Part shown: positions 1 through 8,079 of the stretch, piece after piece
How positions within the stretch are numbered: the stretch's first letter is position 1
Layout: every line of letters starts with the position of its first letter
Assembly (NCBI GenBank): GCA_964627035.1
Contig: CAZVKN010000003.1
Coordinates: 115,597 to 179,596, forward strand
DNA: 64,000 nucleotides
DNA from: CAZVKN01 sp964627035
Lineage (GTDB): Bacteria > Electryoneota > AABM5-125-24 > Hatepunaeales > Hatepunaeaceae
Reading direction: 5' to 3'
Notes under the pieces: generated by a model
What the model saw: the letters and a program-made list of their open reading frames with translations, nothing else
Told to the model about the DNA's origin: nothing
Database searches by the model: none
Position numbers and translations under genes: made by a program

Positions 1-378
1 CCCGCTTGGGCAGCGATGAAGCCGGGCATGGAATTGAGCTTTGCATCTTATGAACGAAACCCGGATGAACCAAGACTGTATTGGTTTTTTGACCCCAATT
101 GCTATGAATGCCAGTCACAAGTGCATCATCTGAATCAAATCGCTGCAGCAGGTTACGAGATCACTGCGCTGACAGCGTCATCCCCGGCTCATATAACAGA
201 ATTCAGGCTCGACTTTGAACCACAGTTCATCATTGCACGAATTGACAGCAGATGGACCAAATGGAGCGGGTTGAGATTGGGAAACCTTCTTGCGATTGAA
301 AAGCGCAAAATCATTCGTGTTTGGCATCCACAGAGACTTCCGGAAATTTCGGAGTTAGATAAGGAATATGCAGAGTGA
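1..378 (+). CDS. Thioredoxin-fold protein, 5' end outside the window
   Basis: The frame is open from base 1, so the true start probably lies upstream; ATG codons at 16 and 28 are alternatives. The visible ~125 residues contain a CYEC (CxxC) motif after the stretch YWFFDPNC, which looks like the active-site turn of a thioredoxin/redoxin fold. The rest resembles a compact redoxin tail. Its TGA stop overlaps the GTG start of ispD by four bases (GTGA), so the two are probably co-transcribed and translationally coupled. Substrate and cellular location cannot be told, because any signal peptide would lie outside the window. It could be a TlpA-like or bacterioferritin-comigratory-like redoxin; I do not assign it further. 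Confidence 0.5.
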   Translation, partial: PAWAAMKPGMELSFASYERNPDEPRLYWFFDPNCYECQSQVHHLNQIAAAGYEITALTASSPAHITEFRLDFEPQFIIARIDSRWTKWSGLRLGNLLAIEKRKIIRVWHPQRLPEISELDKEYAE

Positions 379-1082
379 AACTCGGGGCGGTGATAGTCGG
401 AGCGGGAAAAGGTGAGAGATTGGGTGCTGATGTCCCGAAATGTCTCGTTACAATTGATTCGATTCCGCTGATAGTAATGGCTGCATGGGCATTTGAGCAG
501 GCTGATGTTATTGACTCAACTGTGTTGGTAGTTCCGAGTGGATATGAGACCGAGGTTCAGTCAGCAGTGGAATCGGCTCGACTTAAAAAGGTTGTTGCCA
601 TCAAGCCGGGAGGATTAAGGCGGCAAGATTCGGTCAGCAATGGAGTTTCAGCACTTCCCGGACACATTGATTCTATTCTGGTCCATGACGGTGCGAGATC
701 TCTCGTTACTGTGAAGGTGATCCAGGATGTCGCTGAGGCATTAAACAGTGAGGCTGCTGCAACAGTTGCTCTCCCGATACACAGCACTATACACCGGAGC
801 AAGGATGGGCTTGCATCAGAATCGGTGGAAAGGACAAACTTATGGGCAGCACAGACCCCGCAAGGATTCCGGCGTGATCTGCTGATCTCTGCTTTTGATA
901 TTGCAGAACGTGACAATCTGACAGTAACAGATGAGATTACTTTGGTAAGAGAAGTGCATAATGTTCATGCTCGGTTAGTCATCGGTGATCCGTTGAATAT
1001 CAAAATCACCGATCAGCATGATCTGAAGTCATACACTCATTTTCTTCAAACTCGTGCCGGACAAATCAAAGGAGGAGCGTAA
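375..1082 (+). CDS. ispD: 2-C-methyl-D-erythritol 4-phosphate cytidylyltransferase
   Basis: This cytosolic enzyme transfers CMP from CTP to MEP, the third step of the non-mevalonate isoprenoid pathway. The N-terminal nucleotide-binding loop GAGKGERLG is followed by the conserved PKCL at about residue 22. HDGARSLV (about residue 99) and the TPQGFRRDLL region are also family signatures. At 235 residues it has normal family length. The start is GTG at 375, overlapping the upstream stop. The stop TAA shares one base with the ATG of ispF (TAATG), and the SD-like GGAGG at 1071 serves ispF. The D-F gene order and coupling fit a classical ispDF operon; the enzymes are separate here rather than fused. 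Confidence 0.95.
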   Translation: MKLGAVIVGAGKGERLGADVPKCLVTIDSIPLIVMAAWAFEQADVIDSTVLVVPSGYETEVQSAVESARLKKVVAIKPGGLRRQDSVSNGVSALPGHIDSILVHDGARSLVTVKVIQDVAEALNSEAAATVALPIHSTIHRSKDGLASESVERTNLWAAQTPQGFRRDLLISAFDIAERDNLTVTDEITLVREVHNVHARLVIGDPLNIKITDQHDLKSYTHFLQTRAGQIKGGA

Positions 1083-1567
1083 TGATTCAGAATCTGCGTA
1101 TAGGAGAGGGATACGATATCCATCGTCTTGTTGTCGGACGTCCTTTAATTCTGGGCGGTGTTGAAATATCCTTTTCCAAAGGACTCGATGGGCACAGCGA
1201 CGCTGACGTTCTGCTCCATGCAATCTGTGATGCGCTGCTCGGTGGTGCTGCGCTTGGCGATATCGGGGCTCATTTCCCTGACGACAGCGATCTCTACCTG
1301 AATGTTTCCAGTCTGAAGCTGTTATCAACTGTCTGTGATATTGTCGAAGGAAACGGCTACCGTCCCATAAACATTGATTCCACGCTTGTTATGGAGCTAC
1401 CTTATATAGCAGAATATATCTACCCGATGAGAAAAAACATCGCAAAGGCTCTTAAATTAGAGATAGATGCTGTATCAGTAAAAGCGACCACACATGAGAA
1501 ACTTGGTGCAATAGGTGCTGGAGATGGAATCGCTGCACGCGCTGTTGCGCTCCTGATGAAGTTCTGA
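1082..1567 (+). CDS. ispF: 2-C-methyl-D-erythritol 2,4-cyclodiphosphate synthase
   Basis: IspF cyclises CDP-ME 2-phosphate to MEcPP with release of CMP, two steps after IspD in the isoprenoid pathway. The metal-binding GYDIHRL motif is at residues 10-16. HSDADVLLHAICDALLG follows, with the second metal ligand and the loop that contacts the product. The C-terminal THEKLGAIGAGDGIAA element is typical. At 161 residues it has normal length and should form the usual homotrimer. The ATG start overlaps the ispD stop by one base and lies eight bases after a GGAGG ribosome-binding site. IspE, the kinase between the two steps, is not in this window. Confidence 0.97.
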   Translation: MIQNLRIGEGYDIHRLVVGRPLILGGVEISFSKGLDGHSDADVLLHAICDALLGGAALGDIGAHFPDDSDLYLNVSSLKLLSTVCDIVEGNGYRPINIDSTLVMELPYIAEYIYPMRKNIAKALKLEIDAVSVKATTHEKLGAIGAGDGIAARAVALLMKF

Positions 1568-1647
1568 CAACTTGTACTTAACCCAGTTATTCACTATTAT
1601 TGAATATCCTTGATCCTTTCACAACTCTGTTAAAGAAGGAATTCCCC

Positions 1648-3513
1648 ATGAAATTTTCACTCCGAAATAAACTGCTGTTGTTCTCACTGATAATAGCACT
1701 TATCCCCCTTGCTATTGCCGGCAGGTACATGATTGACATCACCAAGAATGAGCTTAAGAGTAACGTCAACGATGAACTCATCACTGTCGTTGACCAGCTT
1801 TCGCAGACCATAGATGACCGTTATGTCAACATGTGGCGTGCACCGCTGTTGCTGCTGAGGAATGCACTCGAAAATGAGCAGTTGAACATTCAGGAACGGA
1901 TTTCGCTTCTTCAATCAACTCCTCAAAGTATCCCTGATATTGTCTGCTTGCAGTTGTCTGTAAAAAGAGAGGGTGTGCCCCCGATAATAATAACCAAAAG
2001 CGAGTTCGCCGATCAGCTCAGGTCAGCCGGGTTGGATCCACAGACCGAAATGGAAGTCAGCCTGACGAAGCTGTCCGACATTTCACCGAACAACGAGTTA
2101 TCTGTCGGCAATCTGACTTATCTGAGCAAAATTGATTCCTGGTTCATAACGATTGTAATACCGCTCCGCATTGAGCTTGGAGGACTTCCGACCACACTTT
2201 CTGCTCAGATCAGCCTCAAAGATCTACGCAATCAGATCCACAACCACGCATTTGCAAAAAGCGGTCAGATTTTGCTGGCTCAAGCCGACGGTAAGGCAAT
2301 TTTTGAGCCCAATCAAACAGATTTGAGCAATCTGGACATTATTAATAATGCACAGACCGTCCTGAATGCCGGATCGCGTACACTTGGAGCTAATCCCTAT
2401 ACGGATCCGGACGGACAGCAGATGCTGGGAGCATATTCATTTCCAGTTAGCTTCGACTGGATTGTTGTAGTGCAAAAAAACGCTGCCGATGCATATCTCG
2501 CAGTCACAGAGATGACACGTGGATTGCTGTTAATGCTGGGTGTCGGTTTCCTGATCGCGACACTGGGAGCAATCGGAGTAGCGTATCTTCTTACGAGTTC
2601 TCTTTTGAAATTAGCTAAAGCTGCAAGAGTGCTCTCAACCGGTGATCTTACCGTTCGAGTCGAGGATACGAAGAAAAGAACCAAAGACGAGATCACCGAA
2701 CTCGCCACCACATTTAACAAAATGGTGGGAGATCTGAACAACTATGTAACCGAGCTTGAGGTGACGACCAAAGCCAAAGAGCGCGCTGAAAGTGAACTAC
2801 GTCTCGCAAACGACATCCAACAGAGTTTCATCCCCCACACTTTTCCTGAGGATCCCGACCTTGAATATTGGGGGCGATGTGATCCGGCGCGTGAGGTTGG
2901 TGGTGATTTCTTTGACTTTTTTACGATTGATGAGCATCGGATGGGCTTTGTAATGGGTGATGTATCTGGTAAAGGAGTACCTGCAGCACTGTTCATGGCA
3001 ATGAGCCGGACATTGATACGGATGATAGGGGTTAGAATATTAGAACCGGACAAGGCATTATATGAGTTTAACGAGCGATTGTGTGAATTTGAGGGTGGAT
3101 CGAACCTGTTTGTAACGATGTTTTATGGTGTATTTGATCGTCGAGACGGCAGATTTGCATATTCTACAGCAGGTCATGAGATGCCGTTCATTAAGAAAGG
3201 TGATGAATTCACGCAACTACCGCTGCTTAAAAAAACACTCGTAGCTGGGATTCTTGATAACATACCTGTCGAAGCTGCCGAATTTCAGCTCGACAAAGGT
3301 GACATGATATTCATCTATACTGATGGTCTGACCGAACCGATTAACCGTGCCGGAAAGGATTACACTGAAAAGGAACTCCTTGTGTTCGTTGATAAACACA
3401 GTGATAAAAATGTTCAGGAACTCGGTGAAATTGCCCTTAAGGAACTGAAAGATTATCAGGAAGACTTACCTCAGTTCGACGACATGACGGTGCTGTCCGT
3501 GCAGAGGATTTAA
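1648..3513 (+). CDS. Membrane sensor PP2C/SpoIIE-type serine phosphatase with HAMP domain
   Basis: Predicted RsbU/SpoIIE-type phosphatase that would dephosphorylate an anti-sigma-factor antagonist (STAS protein) in response to an extracytoplasmic cue. From the chosen start: TM1 about residues 6-25, a periplasmic sensor region of about 260 residues (Cache-like in length), TM2 about 292-316, HAMP to about 370, a short coiled coil, then a PP2C domain. The PP2C domain carries EVGGDFFDFF, GDVSGKGVPAALFMA and YTDGLTEP, all metal-binding motifs. ATG 1648 is preferred over the in-frame ATG at 1600 because it follows AAGGAA at normal spacing and begins with a basic stretch before TM1. No STAS or anti-sigma gene is adjacent; the nearest STAS domain is in the fusion at 33721-35664. 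Confidence 0.88.
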   Translation: MKFSLRNKLLLFSLIIALIPLAIAGRYMIDITKNELKSNVNDELITVVDQLSQTIDDRYVNMWRAPLLLLRNALENEQLNIQERISLLQSTPQSIPDIVCLQLSVKREGVPPIIITKSEFADQLRSAGLDPQTEMEVSLTKLSDISPNNELSVGNLTYLSKIDSWFITIVIPLRIELGGLPTTLSAQISLKDLRNQIHNHAFAKSGQILLAQADGKAIFEPNQTDLSNLDIINNAQTVLNAGSRTLGANPYTDPDGQQMLGAYSFPVSFDWIVVVQKNAADAYLAVTEMTRGLLLMLGVGFLIATLGAIGVAYLLTSSLLKLAKAARVLSTGDLTVRVEDTKKRTKDEITELATTFNKMVGDLNNYVTELEVTTKAKERAESELRLANDIQQSFIPHTFPEDPDLEYWGRCDPAREVGGDFFDFFTIDEHRMGFVMGDVSGKGVPAALFMAMSRTLIRMIGVRILEPDKALYEFNERLCEFEGGSNLFVTMFYGVFDRRDGRFAYSTAGHEMPFIKKGDEFTQLPLLKKTLVAGILDNIPVEAAEFQLDKGDMIFIYTDGLTEPINRAGKDYTEKELLVFVDKHSDKNVQELGEIALKELKDYQEDLPQFDDMTVLSVQRI

Positions 3514-3532
3514 TACAGTATTCACAACAGAT

Positions 3533-3701
3533 GAAGCAGATTAAGCAGATAAGAGCGCTCCCTCCCCATCTGTTTTATCTGCTTAATCTGCTTCTATGAA
3601 AAAAATAAAATCGCGCTTTTCGTTTCACGAAACGAAAAGCACACATTTAACAACAAATGGCTCGTCGGTTTCGCACGACGGCTCATTTGTCATTAAATGT
3701 G
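3533..3701. repeat. Three consecutive hairpins between convergent genes
   Basis: Three separate inverted repeats fill the gap between convergent genes. The first has perfect 20-bp arms (3533-3552 with 3575-3594), each built from a GCAGAT-type unit that recurs at 42.05 and 50.1 kb. The second (3615-3640) has 12-bp arms and a 2-nt loop. The third (3642-3701) is nested, with outer arms CACATTTAA/TTAAATGTG and an inner CGTCG/CGACG stem. No long T-run follows either stem directly, although A-rich sequence follows the first. They may act as bidirectional terminators or may simply be repetitive elements. Confidence 0.75.
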
Positions 3702-3754
3702 AAAACCAAAGCAAATACCAAAGCCGTAAAAGTGTAAAATGGTAAAACTGCAAA

Positions 3755-4627
3755 TTATAAAGACCTCGCTAGGCGGAAACCCAGGTCGTTGTCCCGGTTG
3801 GACGGAGAGTAGTTGAAACGATTCGCCGAACGGCAGTACCTGGCGTCGTTGAGCCAACCACCGCCCCGGTAGACCCGGAAGGAGCCACCTCCAGCAACCC
3901 ACGGACTACCATCGTCGGGAGCGCCTTCATAATTATTATGATACCAATCCTCACACCACTCCCAAACATTACCAATCATATCATACAAACCCCAACCATT
4001 CGGTTGCTTGCTACCTACCTCGTGAGTACGATTATCACTGTTTGAATTATACCAAGCATAATCATCTATATCCTCATAGTCGGGATCATCGCCCCAATAA
4101 AAACGAGTCGTTGTACCTGCTCGGCAAGCATACTCCCGCTCTGACTCACTTGGCAAACGGAAAGCATCATCCAACTCTTCCTCAAAACCCTGAATATCAT
4201 CCCAACTGACAGTTTCAACTGGACGATTTGCTCCATCAAAATGTGACGGATTATCACCCATTACAGCTTCCCATTGTGCTTGAGTTACCTCATACTTACC
4301 CAACCAAAAACCTTCCACAAAAGTTACGTCATGAACTGGTCCCTCATCACCATCACGATCATCCTCATCGTCTGGACTACCCATCTCAAACTCCCCAGCC
4401 GGAATCCAGACCATAGTGATAGTAACGTCATCGGTCAAGTCAAACTCACGTTCGTCCCCTGCCTGTGGTCCCTCTTCTTCAACCGCGAACGTAATCCTAT
4501 CAATATCTCCAAGCTCAAACGATTCCGATTCACCATCCGTAGTATGGATGATCATCTGTTGTGCGGGTGCGGTCGCAACACCCATTAGTAGGACTAACAG
4601 TCCCAGCAAAATTGTACGAAAATTCAT
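3755..4627 (-). CDS. Secreted SUMF1/FGE-like domain protein
   Basis: 290 residues with an N-terminal signal peptide (about residues 1-23). A short module around residues 24-50 (IIHTTDGESESF...DIDRITF) resembles one in the neighbouring gene. A formylglycine-generating-enzyme (SUMF1) fold follows from about residue 65: PAGEFEMGS, YEVTQAQWEAVMG, PVETVSWDD, FRLPSESEREYACRAG, GLYDMIGNVWEWCEDW and a final GFRLARS. In genuine FGE the catalytic pair sits in RGGS..C....C. Here GGGWLNDARYC keeps only the second cysteine, so sulfatase maturation is unlikely; a binding or other role is more plausible. The ATG follows a good GGAGGAAT site. Downstream of, and co-directional with, the sorting-domain gene. 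Confidence 0.85.
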   Translation of the reverse strand: MNFRTILLGLLVLLMGVATAPAQQMIIHTTDGESESFELGDIDRITFAVEEEGPQAGDEREFDLTDDVTITMVWIPAGEFEMGSPDDEDDRDGDEGPVHDVTFVEGFWLGKYEVTQAQWEAVMGDNPSHFDGANRPVETVSWDDIQGFEEELDDAFRLPSESEREYACRAGTTTRFYWGDDPDYEDIDDYAWYNSNSDNRTHEVGSKQPNGWGLYDMIGNVWEWCEDWYHNNYEGAPDDGSPWVAGGGSFRVYRGGGWLNDARYCRSANRFNYSPSNRDNDLGFRLARSL

Positions 4628-4641
4628 TGTGATTCCTCCGA

Positions 4642-5103
4642 TTACTTGATTAGTAACATCTTCTTTGTTTCAGCGGATCCGTTGAACGATAGCTGATAGA
4701 AATACATGCCGGCCGCTACTTGGATGCCTTGTGAGTTCTTACCATCCCATTGGGTTTGGTATGAACCTGCGGTTTGTTGATCAGATACGAGCGTTGTGAT
4801 CTCTTTGCCCATTACGTCGTAGATCACAATCTCGACGTGCCCGGGTTTGGCTAACTCGTAACTGATGTTGGTTGAAGGGTTGAACGGATTGGGATGATTG
4901 CTCAACAGACGAAAGCTGTTGAGGATGTTGCTTGCTTTGTCTAAGTCTTTGACAGCGTTTAATCCATCAAAATCAATGAACTCAATTTCTGTGATGGGAA
5001 ACGATACCGTTTCACCGTCGCTGTTGTGAACTGTCAGCACTGTTTCTGCATTGACAGCAGTACAAGCCAAGACAAGCACAGAGATGATTCGTATGAAATT
5101 CAT
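4642..5103 (-). CDS. Small secreted protein with type-A C-terminal sorting domain
   Basis: 153 residues. The start is ATG at 5103, directly after AGGAGGAG; the frame extends 17 codons further upstream but without a comparable site. Residues 1-19 form a signal peptide. Residues 20-48 carry LTVHNSDGETVSF followed by ITEIEFIDF, the same short module found in the neighbouring FGE-like protein. Most of the remainder is a type-A sorting domain: HPNPFNPSTNISYEL, YDVMGKEITTL, AAGMYFYQL and final KKMLLIK. It is little more than signal peptide, module and sorting domain, so it may be a surface-displayed mini-protein or the stub of a once longer one. A run of eight G lies about 55 bp upstream of the start. 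Confidence 0.8.
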   Translation of the reverse strand: MNFIRIISVLVLACTAVNAETVLTVHNSDGETVSFPITEIEFIDFDGLNAVKDLDKASNILNSFRLLSNHPNPFNPSTNISYELAKPGHVEIVIYDVMGKEITTLVSDQQTAGSYQTQWDGKNSQGIQVAAGMYFYQLSFNGSAETKKMLLIK

Positions 5104-5157
5104 AAATCTCCTCCTGTGGTTTGTAGGAACATGGTAATCAAACATACAAAACATTTT

Positions 5158-5400
5158 GGGGGGGGAGTGATGGGGATCACAATCTAAGGGTTATTCTGAA
5201 ATAGGTGAGCGATCTGTTATTAAGTTCAGAGTTCATGCTTCAGAATCTGTCCAATGATACATACACCACTGTCAGGTCGCAGTATCTGACAGTTATTAAA
5301 TTGTTTTCACGTAAGTTATAGTATCAACCGCGGTAGGCTGACACCTGAGTTTAATTGTTGTCACAACCACGATGTCGGGCTCTAGACAAGCCCGACGACA
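5158..5400. repeat. Intergenic region with decayed dispersed repeats and a G8 tract
   Basis: The 5104-5424 interval has no gene. It begins with a homopolymer of eight G (5158-5165). It then holds a degenerate member of the miniature-element family (about 5235-5349: a GAATCTGTCC-like end, a CTGTCAGG...TCTGACAG hairpin and a decayed AACCGCGGT hairpin). A decayed GTCGTGGTTGTC-family palindrome follows at 5355-5400. The downstream ends of the TRAP permease gene and this tract are close, so some of it may serve in transcription termination. Confidence 0.55.
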
Positions 5401-5424
5401 AGCCAATAATTGTTGAAATCGGAA

Positions 5425-6690
5425 TTATTTGGAAAATAGTTCGATTGGATACAAAACCAATTCAGGAACGTATGTAATGATAAGTAAAATTATAAGTTGA
5501 ATTATAAGAAATGGGAGTGTTGCTCGGTAGAGCTTCAGGATCGGTTGCCGGAAGCGGTGACTTGCGATAAACAGATTCAATCCGACAGGAGGTGTGCTGT
5601 AGCCGATTTCGAGATTGACAAGAAAGATGATTCCAAAGTGAATCGGGTGAACATCGTACGCTATCGCCATCGGCAGCACCAACGGTACAATAACCATTAA
5701 AGCAGAGAAAATGTCCATCAGACAACCGACTATCAGCAGAAATATGTTCACGGATATAAGGAACATGACACGTGATGAGATCACCGACTTCACCCACTCA
5801 AGAATGATCATCGGTATCTCAGCATAGATCAGGTAGTTGATAAGTGCCAACGCTGATCCGAGAATGAGCAGAATAGCACCGATCATGATTGCACTCTCAC
5901 TTAGCACTCTCGGTAGGTCACGAATCGGATGGATGTCCCGGATGATAAAGCATTCCACAATCAACAGGTATCCCGCCGACACAGCCGCTGCTTCTGTAGC
6001 AGTGAAGACACCACCATAAATCCCACCTATGACAACTATCGGCAGTGCCAACTCCCACGCTGCATCCCGCAAAGCAGGCAAAAACGGCTCATAAGAAATC
6101 TTAACCTTTTCGTGTGTACGGTTCATCAACACAGCATAAAGAGAAACTCCTGACACCAGCAGAATCCCGGGGACCAGCCCTCCGATGAACATCTTATTGA
6201 TTGATACTTCGGCTACAACCCCGTAAATGATGATAGGCAAACTTGGCGGGAAAAGAAGTCCGATACTCCCTGAAGAGGTCAGCAAACCAAGTGAAAATCG
6301 CTCCTTATAACCCGATTTCAACAGAGTCGGAAACAGCAATCCACCCAGTGCAACAATAGTAATCCCGGACGCTCCGGTAAACGCCGTAAATATTGCCATC
6401 GTAACCAGTGTCAGGACAGCCAAACCACCCGGTATCTTCCCAAACCCGGATTGTGTTAGTCTTATGATCCTTTCAGAAGCTTTACTTTCGGCGAGCAAAT
6501 ATCCTGCAACGGTAAACAGTGGAATGGCAGTCAGGGTGTGGTTGGAGGCGAGTCGCATCAGCTCGCTGAAATATATAGCCGGATCGAGACCTTCGGATAT
6601 GTACCCGCTGATCCCTAATAGAGACAGAATTAGAAATAGAGGCAGACCCGCGAACGCCAGCAGCAAAATTATAACGAATCCAAAGCTCAT
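5425..6690 (-). CDS. dctM: TRAP transporter large permease (DctM-like)
   Basis: 421 residues, almost entirely hydrophobic, with about 12 predicted membrane segments, the normal length for DctM. Family landmarks include the N-terminal LAFAGLPLFLILSLLG, IPLFTVAGYLL, FTAFTGASGITIVALGG, LLTSSGSIGLLFPPSLPIIIYG and TPPVGLNLFIA. TRAP systems import carboxylic acids using a sodium gradient. They need a small permease (DctQ) and a periplasmic binding protein (DctP), neither of which is encoded here. The ATG at 6690 is 12 bp after the GlcD-like gene, so the two are probably co-transcribed. This suggests that the imported acid is the substrate of that oxidase (inference). The partners may lie elsewhere. 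Confidence 0.93.
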   Translation of the reverse strand: MSFGFVIILLLAFAGLPLFLILSLLGISGYISEGLDPAIYFSELMRLASNHTLTAIPLFTVAGYLLAESKASERIIRLTQSGFGKIPGGLAVLTLVTMAIFTAFTGASGITIVALGGLLFPTLLKSGYKERFSLGLLTSSGSIGLLFPPSLPIIIYGVVAEVSINKMFIGGLVPGILLVSGVSLYAVLMNRTHEKVKISYEPFLPALRDAAWELALPIVVIGGIYGGVFTATEAAAVSAGYLLIVECFIIRDIHPIRDLPRVLSESAIMIGAILLILGSALALINYLIYAEIPMIILEWVKSVISSRVMFLISVNIFLLIVGCLMDIFSALMVIVPLVLPMAIAYDVHPIHFGIIFLVNLEIGYSTPPVGLNLFIASHRFRQPILKLYRATLPFLIIQLIILLIITYVPELVLYPIELFSK

Positions 6691-6702
6691 GTAATTTGAT
6701 AC

Positions 6703-8079
6703 TCAGTCTTCATTAAATATCTTGCCGGGATTGAACAGTCTGTGTGGATCGAGATGACTTTTTAATTTTACTGTTGCAGAAATTGTTTCTGGAGATAGCT
6801 GCCAAGGGAGAAACTGTTTCTTTGCGATCCCGATTCCATGTTCACCTGTAATCGTCCCACCCAGTGATATTGCTGCTTTGAAGATGTCATGTGATGCTGA
6901 TTTGGAACTATTTTGTGATACTTCACTATCCGAATCGTACATCACCACTACATGCAGATTCCCATCTCCCACATGACCGTAAACAGCGATTGGCAGATTA
7001 TATTTCCCGCTGACTTCGGTGATTTGAGCTGATAGATCACTCAGTTTTCCGCGTGGAACGGCGATATCTTCATGAATCTTACCTGTTGCGGCTCGAATCA
7101 GGCTTGGAGATATAGCCCGACGCAGTTTCCACAATTTATCTCTTTCATCTTCACCGGAAGCAACCGTTACGTTCTCAGTGCTGTCATACAGAAATCGCTT
7201 GACTTCCCTCAACTGATAATCAATCTCAGCTTGAGCTCCGTCCAATTCAAGTAGTAGTAGAGCATCTGTATCATGAGGATTGTCCAATTTGCTGAATTCA
7301 CTGACAGCCTTCAGTGCTTCTCGATCAATGTACTCCATAACAGCAGGAACCAATCCGGCTTGAATTATTTCACCCACTGTTTTGAACAATCTGTCTCGCT
7401 CATGAAAGTAAGCAGCAAGCGTAACAGTTGTCTGCGGTTTGTAAATTAGTCTGAGTGCAGCTTTGGTCACAATTCCAAGCGTTCCTTCCGAACCGACGAG
7501 TAAAGATGTCAAGTCTGGGACACTATTCATCTCGTCAAAAATACCTGTCTTGCACAGCTTACCTGAAGAATCAATATATTCCAGCCCAAGCACATAGTGT
7601 CCGGTCACGCCATACTTGAAGCAGCGCAGCCCTCCTGCATTCTCAGCTATATTACCACCGATTGTTGATATAGTGTGGCTCGATGGATCCGGTGGATAGA
7701 ACAGCCCATATTTGCCGACTTCATACTGCAACTCCGCCGTAACAACTCCCGGCTGAACGACTGCTACTTTATTGTTCGCATCAATATTTTCTATTTCGTG
7801 CATACGTTCTAACGACAGTACAATTCCATCATTCTCAGGAACACTGCCACCGGATAAACCGGATCCCGCACCTCGAGCAGTTATTGGAATTCCGTTCTCG
7901 CACGCAAATAACACTGTCTGTATCACATCATCTTCTGTCTCAGCTATCACAACAAGAGAGGGTAGCTCGCGAAGTGGAGTTGCATCGAAGCTATACAGTA
8001 ACAGATCTTCCGGACTTTTAAATAGCTTCTGCTTACCAATCTTCCCATTAAGTTTCCTCTGAGGGTCAATCAGCAGCAT
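6703..8079 (-). CDS. FAD-linked 2-hydroxyacid oxidase (GlcD family)
   Basis: 458 residues. The N-terminal PCMH-type FAD-binding domain shows PITARGAGSGLSGGSVP (about residues 75-91), YPPDPSSHTISTIGGNIAENAGGL (as separate blocks from about 132) and GSEGTLGIVT. The C-terminal FAD-oxidase domain ends with YGHVGDGNLHV and GTITGEHGIG, which are typical of GlcD and D-lactate dehydrogenases. It would oxidise a 2-hydroxyacid such as glycolate or D-lactate. It stands alone: GlcE and the iron-sulfur subunit GlcF are absent, so the electron acceptor is unknown. The ATG abuts the stop of the polysaccharide deacetylase gene with no gap, and the TRAP permease follows after 12 bp. Confidence 0.9.
   Translation of the reverse strand: MLLIDPQRKLNGKIGKQKLFKSPEDLLLYSFDATPLRELPSLVVIAETEDDVIQTVLFACENGIPITARGAGSGLSGGSVPENDGIVLSLERMHEIENIDANNKVAVVQPGVVTAELQYEVGKYGLFYPPDPSSHTISTIGGNIAENAGGLRCFKYGVTGHYVLGLEYIDSSGKLCKTGIFDEMNSVPDLTSLLVGSEGTLGIVTKAALRLIYKPQTTVTLAAYFHERDRLFKTVGEIIQAGLVPAVMEYIDREALKAVSEFSKLDNPHDTDALLLLELDGAQAEIDYQLREVKRFLYDSTENVTVASGEDERDKLWKLRRAISPSLIRAATGKIHEDIAVPRGKLSDLSAQITEVSGKYNLPIAVYGHVGDGNLHVVVMYDSDSEVSQNSSKSASHDIFKAAISLGGTITGEHGIGIAKKQFLPWQLSPETISATVKLKSHLDPHRLFNPGKIFNED

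Noticed and set aside
557..916. Minus-strand open frame within ispD
   Set aside because: It lies entirely opposite a well-supported ispD gene and has no recognisable motif; it is an anti-sense shadow.
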